DNA from: Pyxicephalus adspersus
Taxonomy: Eukaryota; Chordata; Amphibia; Anura; Pyxicephalidae
NCBI RefSeq assembly: GCF_032062135.1
Contig: NC_092859.1
Coordinates: 63,615,994-63,679,993, forward strand
Direction of reading: 5' to 3'
DNA: 64,000 bases
The first letter of the stretch is position 1. Each line of letters begins with the position of its first letter. Positions 56,490 through 64,000 of this stretch are shown here, piece after piece. Under the pieces are notes generated by a model. The model did not search any database. It was not told where the DNA came from and saw only the letters and a program-made list of their open reading frames with translations. Made by a program: the position numbers and the translations under genes.

Positions 56490-56780
56490 AAGCACTGAAA
56501 TATCTGTATTTTTTATAGTAGAACAGAAATTTTTCTGTACCAAACTGACTTCTGTGGTAAATAGCAGGAGGTATCAAAGACTGAAATATCTCTATTTTTT
56601 TAGAGTAGGAGAGACATTTTTCTGTAGCAAACTGGCTTTTTTCTAAATAGCAAAAGAGGTTTCAAAGACTGAAATATCTGTATTTTTTTAGAGTAGGACA
56701 ACAATTTTTCTGTAGCAAACTGACTTCTTTGGGACATAGGAACAGGTAGCATCAAAAACTGCTATATCTCTATATATACA
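56490..56780. repeat. Three ~98-bp tandem units in the hAT element
   Basis: Each unit contains GACTGAAATATCTGTATTTT, TTTTCTGTAGCAAACTG and an AAATAG or ACATAG tail. The units lie upstream of the transposase remnant. Confidence 0.85.
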
Positions 56781-57126
56781 TAAGGCTTCTAACTTGTCCC
56801 TGTCACAATCCATGTCTCTCCCTTTTTCTATCATTCACACAAAACACAAGATGGAGTGACTAACCCCTCCCTACTTCCCAGTATATATGCCTGTATTCAG
56901 ATCTCTCCTGAATTGGCTGCTGGGCCTTGCTGTGCATCCTGGGAGTAAATGATTCGCTCACAGCCGCGATTCTTGCCAGAAATAGTGGGCGTTACCGCCC
57001 CCTGCTTTTTCTCTCGTTCATTCAGCAAAAACACGACCTCCTGGCGAATCACAAGGCCGTTTTCGCTTGAATGTTCGGTAAGCGAGAAAGGCCCGATTTG
57101 CAGCGAGATCGTTCCCTATCAAATAT

Positions 57127-58502
57127 GTCTTCTTTTCCAATCATGATTGATTATAAGCTGCACCTTGAAGTCACTCTTCTGCATTTTGTTCTGTTCCTGC
57201 TGTATCCAATGAACAATCTATGAGAGAAAGGCTCCTAGTTGTCAACTTGTACCCAATATACATATGTAAGTTTAGATTTCTATTCATTTTTTGAATCTTT
57301 ATCTCTTTGAAATATCAATTAAATTGTATAACTGATGTAGTGTGAAATGATTGATTTACAAGGTATAATATAAAAATGTGTTGGAATATCATTACTGTAA
57401 TATTATTATTGTATTTGTAGATCTCCAAAGAAGAAGATTTCCACCTATACATATGTTATATATCATGTAGGCCACATCCCTTATTAAACCCAGAAAAATA
57501 GAATATACGCTGAAGAACAACAATTTTTGTAGCAGGATTTTTTAGACCAATATCAACAACATATATTAGAAAAAAACAACAACTTTTATTAATATTTAAA
57601 TTACAAGGCTCATTTCCAGTACATAAAACAAAAATTAAAACCATTATTAACCACAATAGTCTCTCCTTTCAGAGTGTCCCTGTGGGATACATTCTGGGTA
57701 AATTCTCTACGCGTTTCGCGGAAATATCCGCTTCCTCAGGAGAGAGAATCTACAACCATAAAGAAATTACATTATCATCAATTAAATTATTACTACATTA
57801 ACAGAAAATACATTAAACTAAACATATTATACATCAATGTACCTGATGCTTGTTTTCTTAGCAACACTCTCGGTTAGGATTAGTAGTGCGGAACAGATCG
57901 GTAGTCATGGCAGTGAAGCTGTTACATGTTTTGCTCTGGTATCAATCTGGTATCAAGATAAATATGATAACATTTTAAATTATCCATCTTTCTACATGTT
58001 TATTAATTCCTAATAGCCCAATATTGCCCACTTTGTATGGATTCCAAGCAATGTTGCAAAACCATGCTCCAGGCCCCGTTGCCAAACAACTTAACTGTGA
58101 TGCCGACCAATTAATTTATAATCGGTTATACAACATGCATATCTCTTTACATTCATGCCACGATATGGTTAATATTATCATAGTTAAAACCACCACAGTG
58201 TTATTGTGGTAACCAACCCATATTTAATCATTTTTCACCACTTTGTACACATTCACTGGGGTTAGCAACTCACTTTAAATCACATCTAGTTGTTATTACA
58301 ATTTTAAAGTCCTAAGGTTTATTGCTATTTCTATTAGTCCCATCAGGTACATAAATACTGCTTTAACAACAAAGAAAAAACCATAAACAATGCACAAATT
58401 ACAATAAATGTCATTACATTATATATACAAAAATTGATTAGTTAATGCATGCCATTGTATGACAATTTTAATAGCCATTGCAAATGTCATTATTTCTTAA
58501 TT
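57127..58502. other. Gene-free stretch with a PLE tail
   Basis: AT-rich DNA. The only recognised item is the hammerhead-like motif at 57705-57758. No coding similarity. Confidence 0.5.
57705..57758 (-). ncRNA. Hammerhead-ribozyme-like motif of a Penelope-like element
   Basis: On the minus strand: ATTCTC (stem I), CTGAGGA (57733-57739, one change from CTGATGA), stem II AGCGG/TCCGC-type pairing, GAAA, CGCG, TA, then GAGAAT pairing back to stem I. This fits CUGAUGA - II - GAAA - minimal III - UH - I' with a convincing stem I. A TTAATAAAAG word lies about 130 bp downstream, as at 20940 for the other minus-strand copy. Confidence 0.55.
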
Positions 58503-58817
58503 ACATTATTATTATTATACAGTGCCATCATATTATGCAGTGCTGTACAAAGTCTATAGTAATGTCACTAACTGTCCCTCAAAGGAGTTCACAATCTAAT
58601 GTCCCTACCATAGCCATATGTGATTAATGTAGTCTAAGGTCAATTGTTAGAGAGAAGCCAATTAACCTAACTGCATGTTTTTGGGGTGTGGGAGGAAACC
58701 CACGCACACACGGGGAGAACCTGTAAACTCCATGCAGATAATGTCCTGGCTGGGGATCGAACCTGGGACCTAGCGCTGCAAAGGCCGGAGTGCTAACCCC
58801 TGAGCCACCCTGCTGCC
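58503..58817 (-). mobile_element. tRNA-derived SINE with an L2-like tail
   Basis: On the minus strand it begins GGGCAGCAGGGTGGCTCAGG, which includes a polymerase III A box. A B box, GGTTCGATCC, follows near 58762. The body CATGCAGTTAGGTTAATTGG and GTGGGTTTCCTCCCACACCC is typical of this vertebrate (V-SINE-like) family. The 3' tail, TTGTACAGCACTGCATAATA followed by an ATA-type repeat, matches the L2 LINE tail at 59240. Confidence 0.75.
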
Positions 58818-59220
58818 CGTATACTATTTTATCTCAATGGTGAATATCAAATTACAAGATATTACCATAGTAGAATGGTAAAATATTTTTTCTACTTTTT
58901 CTTTCTTTCCTTCCTTCTTTCTTTCCCATTTCCATATTGCCCTTACTGTTACTATAGATAAGGTTTGAAACTTAATACCTCATTTAAGCCTGGATATTGG
59001 TTTGCTTTCAAAGAATAAATCCATGGGATTCAGGGATGCCCTACTGTCAGTTTTTTATTGACTTCCGTGTTACTGTTAGAAGGATTGTCCTAACCACCAG
59101 TGTAACAAAAAATAGTTAAGAAAGAAAATTAGAGGTAAATATAAAATTGTTAGTTGTCACAAGAATAGGAGAGAAATCTTCCAATGGAACACCCATTATT
59201 TTTATTATCATTATTATCAT
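58818..59220. other. Gene-free stretch
   Basis: AT-rich DNA with a CTTT-rich tract near 58910. Nothing recognised. Confidence 0.5.
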
Positions 59221-60600
59221 TATTAATATTATTATTAAGCAGGATTTATATAGCGCCAACATATTACGCAGCACTGTACATTAAATAGGGGTTGCAAATA
59301 ACAGACGAATACAGACAGTGACACAGGTAGAGAGGACCCTCCCCCTAGGACCTTACAATCTAGTAGGTGGGGAAATTAGCACACAATAGGAGGGGAGATA
59401 GGTAGTGGAGGGAAGTATTGACGGTTTCAAAAGACAGAAGATGCGTAGGCAAATGGGTTTTGAGTGCTCTTTTAAATGAGCAAACAGTAGGAGCAAGGCG
59501 AATAGGATGAGGAAGACCATTCCAGAGAATTGGGGCAGCTGTAGAAAAGTCTTGTTGCCGTGCATGTGATGAGGGTATGAGTGAGGAAGTCAGTTGTAGG
59601 TCATCGGAGAAGCGAAGAGAGCGGTTGGGGGAGTATTTTTTTTAACTAGGTCAGAAATGTAAGTGGGACAAGAACTGTGGAGGGATTTGAAGGCAAAGCA
59701 CAGGAGCTTGAATTTGATTCTAATGGAAGAAATGGAAATGGAAGCCAGTGTAGAGAACTGCAAAGAAATGCAGCAGAAGAGGAGCGGTGGGAAGTATGGA
59801 GTCTTGTTGCAGCGTTCATAATAGATTGAAGAGGAGAGAGTCAGGTTAGTGGAATACCAGGGAAGAGGATGTTACAGTAGTCTGGACAAGAGCTAAGAGC
59901 GTGTACAAGGAGTTTGGTGGTCTCAGGGGACAGGTAGGTGTGGATTGTGGAGATGTTGAGTGGGTGAAAGTGTCAGGACCTGGAAATGTTCTGAATATGG
60001 CGGGTAAATGAGAGGGCAGAATCAAAGGTGATGCCAAGATAACGTGCCTGAGGGGAGGGACAAATAACAGTGGTATTAACAGTTAAAAATATGTCAGGGG
60101 GATATTTGGAATTTGAAGGTGGGAAGATGAGTTCTGTTTAATCCATGTTGAGTTTCAGGAATCGGTCAGTTATCCATGATGATATGGCTGACAGGCAGCA
60201 TGAGATTTATCCAGGACTGAAGTGGACAAATAAGGAGTGGACAGATAGATTTGAGTGTCATCAGCATACAGATAGTACTGTAAGCCAAGAGAGGGTTTGA
60301 GACTACCAAAAGAGGAGGTGTACAGAAAAAAAAAGAACCGGTCCAAGGACTGACCCTTGGGGAACACCAACAGGGAGGAGGGTGGGAGAGGAGGAATTAC
60401 CATTGAAAGAAACTTGAAAGAAGCAGTCAGACAGATAGGAAGCAAACCAAGAGAGAACAGTGTCACTGATACCAATGGAGCGCATGATTTGTATTAGAAG
60501 GGGGTGATCAACAGTGTCAAAAGGAGAGGAAAGATCAACATAAATGTCTAAGAGGAGATGTTCTTCACACTGGAAAGACTTTCTCATACACATTGGCCCT
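59221..60600 (-). pseudogene. L2-clade LINE, RT 3' half and tail
   Basis: The minus strand from 60570 encodes VDLSSPFDTVDHPLLIQIM, then VLSWFASYLSDCFFQVSFNG and LLPVGVPQGSVLGPVLF. In another frame it gives LQYYLYADDTQIYLS (catalytic YADD intact) near 60250. The D-AFDTVDH pattern points to L2 rather than CR1. It ends in CAGTGCTGCGTAATATGTTG and GCGCTATATAAA followed by an AATAAT repeat. Frameshifts near 60320 and stops make it inactive. Confidence 0.85.
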
Positions 60601-60606
60601 GATTTA

Positions 60607-61318
60607 TTAACCACCCAGGCAGTTAGCCCGACCCTGGTTTGGGGTAAGTAAACCTGCTACAATGGTTTACCACAAACCAGGGTCGGGGTAGCTAAAAGTA
60701 TAAAAATGCATTACAGTGCAATCCGATTGTCATACAACATTGTATGACAATCGGATTACAACTGAAAAAAAATACTTACCTTGTCCCCGCAGCTCCTCCG
60801 GAGACGTGTTCTCTCTTCAGTCTTCTCCCGGCGTGTGTAGTGACAATCCTTGGGGTTTCCCAGTGACGTCGCTGCATGTGTCGGTGCGGGTGGGAGGCGG
60901 GGCGGGAAATTCAAATCACTTTGCATTGAACTCAATACAAAAAAGCTGCATTGAACTCAATACAAAAATTGAGTCCAATACAAAGAAATCTTTATATAAT
61001 ATATATATATATATTTATATATATATATATATATATAATTGTATTATAGATATATATAATATATAAGCTACTATACAGTTACATGACATTATACACTAAT
61101 TTTTTAATTTTTTTAATATTTGTTTTATAAAAAAAAATTATATTATTAGATTTATAAAATTTTGGACATATTTCAGTGAGTTATGCAGTAATTCAGTTAA
61201 ATATTAGTAATTATTGAGTAATTTGGTGAATTATAGCCTACAATCTAAAATAAATTTCCATGCAAAAAATTTAACACTTTTTGCTTGGAAGTACGGAAGT
61301 ACGGAAGTTCGGCGTGTT
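60607..61318 (-). mobile_element. TTAA hairpin element, copy 4 (inverted)
   Basis: TTAA at 60607-60610 is followed by CCACCCAGGCAGTTAGCCCG, the family's 3' end in reverse. The paired blocks GACCCTGGTTTGGGGTAA and CCACAAACCAGGGTCGGGG form the terminal hairpin. A perfect 18-bp palindrome lies at 60720-60757 (AATCCGATTGTCATACAA). The whole corresponds to 2240-2877 of copy 1 reversed. The other end, near 61318, is uncertain: TTAA is not conserved there. Confidence 0.7.
60987..61040. repeat. (TA)n microsatellite inside TTAA copy 4
   Basis: TA tracts interrupted by TTTA, at the position of a shorter TA run in copy 1. Confidence 0.85.
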
Positions 61319-61545
61319 GATTAGGTATATTTTATCTATATTTTATCTGCATAAATATGGAAATTATATTCCTATCAATGCATATAGATATTCAATTAAA
61401 GAAGGTTCATGCACAAATAATAGCTAGTCATTCAAACAGTTTAATAAGAAAACAAGGTAAGACAAAATACACAGCAATATTATCAGATATTTAAAAATAT
61501 AGGAACATGAATCAATGTCGCATATATATATATATCATATGAACA
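61319..61545. other. Sequence between env stop and TTAA copy 4
   Basis: AT-rich. I looked for a polypurine tract and an LTR start (TG...) on the minus strand and found neither. The 3' LTR seems to be deleted or displaced. Confidence 0.5.
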
Positions 61546-62550
61546 TCAAGTTGTTAGTAGTTTATGTCGGGATTCCATTAACCTTGCCAAATTCTTCCGT
61601 TGTAACCTGAGTAGCCGAGTTAAATATATAATCATTCCTATCATTGTTAGTAGAAGTATGCCTTGTATTGCTAAGAACCCTTTAATTCCCAATTCTAACC
61701 CGGTATTTGTAAGAACAATACTATAGTCCCCATCATGCAACAATTCATTCAACCGGGTCCTTGTTTTATTCATGGTGTTACTAATTTGGATTACGTGTGT
61801 GTCTTTCCTTGCTAACAATTGCTGGAGATTCAAGGAGAGAGACTCTATTTGGACATCAAATATTGGGAGATAAGGTTCCGGGTTTGGAATATCAGGGATA
61901 CTATCAACTATATATTCTTCCCTGACAATGGGGATAGGGGTAATGACTGTGTCCCCGATGATGGTGTACTCTTGTGGAATAAAGCATAAATTGGAATAGG
62001 GTATCGGACATGACTGACCCCCATAGAGAAAAGACTTCTGGTTTGTGACTACACAGTACATCCCCTCCATGTTATATGTCACTCTGGACTTTGGTGTCCT
62101 CCATCTCACCAGTTGCACTGGGCAGTTGGTGTCCATATATGCGGTGGACTGGCCTGGCCATCCCGGCTTTGGTTCTGGCCCCCCCTTCTGGGTGCCATCT
62201 CTCTCATCGCTCAAGCCACAAACTGGTGTGTCTATATCGAACACATCACAGCGACATAGGTACCGATTGTCTTTTACTGTGCAGCAGGCCGTATGAGGAG
62301 CTTTCCATCTTCCTTGGACCTGTACTAAAAGTTCTGGGAGGTTCAGTCTCTCCTTGTATATGTCATTTTCCAGGTAGCCAAGGGAATGTATGGCGGCCAG
62401 TTTGTCATAGACATCGTCTTGCATGTCAAAGACTGGCAGTGACATTGTGAAGGACACATAGAGTAAGTCTTGTTGTGAACATGGGGGTTGTCTCTTTAAG
62501 CACTCGAACGGGCCTCTATTTGGGTGTGGTGTCACTATCCCTAAATTTCA
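61546..62550 (-). pseudogene. Endogenous retrovirus env, C-terminal (transmembrane) segment
   Basis: This frame continues the 62548-63408 frame after a single in-frame TGA (62550-62548). It holds at least 11 cysteines in its first 200 residues (CLKRQPPC, ACC, CRC and others). A Leu-rich heptad-like stretch follows (SLSLNLQQLLARKDTHVIQI). Then comes a hydrophobic anchor, GIKGFLAIQGILLLTMIGMI, and a basic tail of about 25 residues ending at TGA 61546. The layout (cleaved, fusion peptide first, cysteine-rich middle, second heptad, anchor) is that of class I fusion proteins. No CWLC or CX6CC motif of gamma-type env was seen. Confidence 0.8.
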
Positions 62551-63408
62551 GATTGTGGAGACTGGCACTGGTTGGCATCTGTCTCCCATACTTACATTCA
62601 TTCCACCACTATTTTTAGTGTGAGTACAATACCATCGAGTTAGGTCATTATCCCTCAGGATATCAGGGATTCTGCCCGTCTGTATATCCCGGAGGAAACT
62701 ACTAACTTTGGTTAGGACAAAATCCCCATATGCCGTACATATAACTTCTCTCCCTATACTATTATCCTTAGCTCGCTGGTTGTTCACATCTATTATCTCA
62801 TTAATCTTTTCCTGCGTTTTAGCGAAAAGTTGGGCAATGTCTTGCATATTGTAGATAGTGAATCTCTCCTCGTTAGCCAAGCCTTCAATACCCTGCAGAA
62901 CAGGTTTCAAGATTTGCTGTCCCTCTCTTTGCTCAAAGTTTCCGAGATGTCTGCGAATGGCAGTCAAATCGGCCCGATTCCAAATAGACATTCCAGAACC
63001 GAAGACACCTGGGATAGATCCTATCATATTGTCTAAACTACGTGTCTTCCTGGAACTGTTTTCCTGGAAAGAGAGGTCCTGTGCAGCAACAGGGTCTTGA
63101 GTGCGGCTGGCATGTGAAGCAATTAGGTCTATTAACAAGGCGGTATAAAACAAGGATACATTAGACTTCACACATGATCCAAATTCTGCCATGTTCCATC
63201 TGGACAAATTTACAACTACCGGGACATAAATGAATTTAACATTATTGATCAGGGTACCGGGAATAGAAGTGGCTGTGAGACCGCTAGCAGGTCCTGGCCG
63301 TATGGACGGGCACTCCATAGGTTGAGGGCTGGTATACACCTCAGGAGTAATTGGGGTTGGAGTTGTGTTCATAGGCCTAGGAGTGCTAGGTTTTGGGGAC
63401 ACGTGCAA
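62548..63408 (-). pseudogene. Endogenous retrovirus env, central segment with cleavage site
   Basis: The first 45 residues are Pro/Thr-rich and linker-like. About 75 residues of putative receptor-binding part follow, with a glycosylation site (NVS). A basic cleavage site, RKTR, precedes SLDNMIGSIPGVFGSGMSI, a Gly-rich fusion-peptide-like stretch. Then comes a helical heptad-type segment (YNMQDIAQLFAKTQEKINEI). The frame ends at TGA 62550-62548. Upstream it overlaps the leader segment in a different frame at 63369-63408. The true N terminus of the protein is in that other segment. Confidence 0.8.
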
Positions 63409-63806
63409 TGATATTTTTCCCGGTACATACAGTGGATTAATCTCTGCTTTACTGCATCAAACTGGTACATCGGAATAAGAAAAGCATATATCCATTCCCC
63501 TGCATCTGCCAGGCGTACTTCTCTTATTATGAGAGACCCATTGGGAAAAGCGTGTACTCTTTGTCCATAATTGGTGGAGTTCCCTTGAGTCCCTTGATTC
63601 CAGGCTTTGTCTTTGTCAGCTGGACCCCACCATGACACGCTTCCCCCATCAGTTCCTATAACTGCCACGGGTAATACTACACTTTGTCCCTCCACCCCAT
63701 ACACAGGATTCTCTTCGATGGTCACTCTGATGTTTGGTTCTTTGTGTTCTCCATGACCAACTTGGAGTAGCGCGATGAGGATGATTAACCCCAGGGAGAT
63801 CTTCAT
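63369..63806 (-). pseudogene. Endogenous retrovirus env, signal peptide and Ig V-like domain
   Basis: ATG at 63806 follows a splice acceptor by one base. The first 19-20 residues (MKISLGLIILIALLQVGHG) form a signal peptide. Residues about 28-115 look like an Ig V-set domain: VEGQSVVLPV (B strand), VSWWG (C strand), then NGSLIIREVRLADAGEW (E-F turn). The positions of both canonical cysteines hold other residues, as in CEACAM/SLAM-type N domains. Two N-glycosylation sites (NST, NGS) are present. The segment runs out of frame at 63369, about 40 bases into the next one. It could be a captured host domain; that origin is inference. Confidence 0.7.
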
Positions 63807-63807
63807 T

Positions 63808-63829
63808 CTGCAACGGAGAGAAAATAAAT
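63808..63829 (-). promoter_or_regulatory. env splice acceptor
   Basis: On the minus strand a pyrimidine-rich run (TTTATTTTCTCTCCGTTGCAG, partly) ends in CAG at 63810-63808, directly before A-ATG. Retroviral env is made from a spliced RNA, and the position between the pol stop and the env start is as expected. Confidence 0.6.
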
Positions 63830-63831
63830 TA

Positions 63832-63999
63832 TTAAGCTTGTTGTATTCCTTTGAAGAGTTTTAATTGGTTTGCATGTACCCATTTATCCTGAGCCTTTTT
63901 GCCTTCCATTATCCTGACTTTATACACTGAGGGGCTTAATTTATCGATAATGGTGAATGGCCCCCTCCACTTACGGCTTAGGTTGTTATCCTGGGGACG
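63832..63999 (-). CDS. Endogenous retrovirus pol, integrase C terminus (partial)
   Basis: Fifty-five residues are open to TAA at 63834-63832. They include RKWRGPFTIIDKLSPSVYKV, the GPY/F-type SH3-like C-terminal module of integrases, and end WVHANQLKLFKGIQQA. The rest of pol lies beyond the window. It is in the same orientation as env and ends 25 bases before the env start. The visible part has no break, so this insertion is younger than the chromovirus and LINE copies in the window. Confidence 0.8.
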   Translation of the reverse strand, partial: RPQDNNLSRKWRGPFTIIDKLSPSVYKVRIMEGKKAQDKWVHANQLKLFKGIQQA

Positions 64000-64000
64000 A

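Larger units (their letters stand above)
51826..57118 (-). mobile_element. Complete hAT-type transposon with 8-bp target duplication
   Basis: The left end reads TAGGGATGAGCGAGA and the reverse complement of the right end reads TAGGGAACGATCTCGC. TCAAATAT flanks it exactly on both sides (51818-51825 and 57119-57126), the 8-bp duplication that hAT transposases make. The only coding remnant is the C-terminal dimerisation domain on the minus strand at 56129-56470. Downstream of that stop (leftward) is a 22-unit satellite array, and upstream is a second small tandem array. At 5293 bp it is longer than expected for the coding capacity left. Confidence 0.88.

Noticed and set aside
61319..61545. Retroviral 3' LTR left of env
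   Set aside because: No TG/CA ends, polypurine tract or second copy could be found.
63369..63806. Independent host Ig-domain gene
   Set aside because: It starts directly after the integrase stop and a splice acceptor and overlaps the env frame, so a provirus leader is the simpler reading; a captured domain is kept as a finding.

Overview
This window is vertebrate nuclear DNA, most consistent with an amphibian, probably a frog. The species is inferred from repeat content: CR1, L2 and L1 LINEs, Penelope-like elements (PLEs) with GIY-YIG ends, sushi-type Ty3 chromoviruses with a chromodomain, piggyBac and hAT transposons, and a tRNA-headed SINE with an L2-like tail. I find no intact host protein-coding gene. 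Every recognisable coding stretch is a mobile-element remnant, an endogenous retrovirus, or a retrocopy of a cellular mRNA. Two assembly gaps (309-1092 and 49836-50750) lie inside transposons.

Layout. 1-6.7 kb: a TA-flanked TIR element holding gap 1, a TTAA-flanked hairpin element (1730-2881), and a 67-bp-arm foldback (4061-4209). 6.7-11.8 kb: nested layers, with piggyBac ends bracketing two pieces of a minus-strand CR1 LINE and PLE pieces on minus. 13.6-15.5 kb: a piggyBac transposase remnant inside an element with GGCCCT termini. 18.4-19.7 kb: one LTR-like element nested in another. 22.9-25.9 kb: a decayed chromovirus pol and transposon ends. 26.25-26.81 kb: a solo LTR with a 4-bp target duplication. 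30.5-35.2 kb: LTR fragments and two PLE pieces in opposite orientations. 35.95-37.05 kb: a second full TTAA element with a GC-rich 36-bp perfect inverted repeat.

38.2-41.9 kb holds an L1 3' part joined, all on the minus strand, to intronless pieces of three unrelated cellular mRNAs: PLIN2, NASP and a TOP1MT-like topoisomerase. 42.8-51.5 kb: two piggyBac copies, a chromovirus (pol plus chromodomain plus probable LTR) that split an L1, and a PLE tail. 51826-57118 is a complete hAT-type insertion with exact 8-bp target duplications. About two thirds of it is a roughly 144-bp, 22-unit satellite array, and it retains only the C-terminal transposase domain. 58.5-61.3 kb: a SINE, an L2 LINE sharing its tail, and a third well-preserved TTAA-family copy.

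61546-64000 (minus strand) is the 3' part of an endogenous retrovirus: the integrase end, a splice acceptor, and an env in three open segments broken by one frameshift and one in-frame UGA. The N-terminal env segment carries a signal peptide and an Ig V-like domain without the usual cysteines. The rest has a cleavage site, a fusion-peptide-like stretch, two predicted heptad regions and a membrane anchor.

The parts most worth a second look are the three-mRNA/L1 chimera, the hAT with its internal satellite, the Ig-bearing env, four hammerhead-ribozyme-like motifs associated with PLE tails, and the modular TTAA hairpin family. All family assignments were made by reading the sequence; no database search was run.
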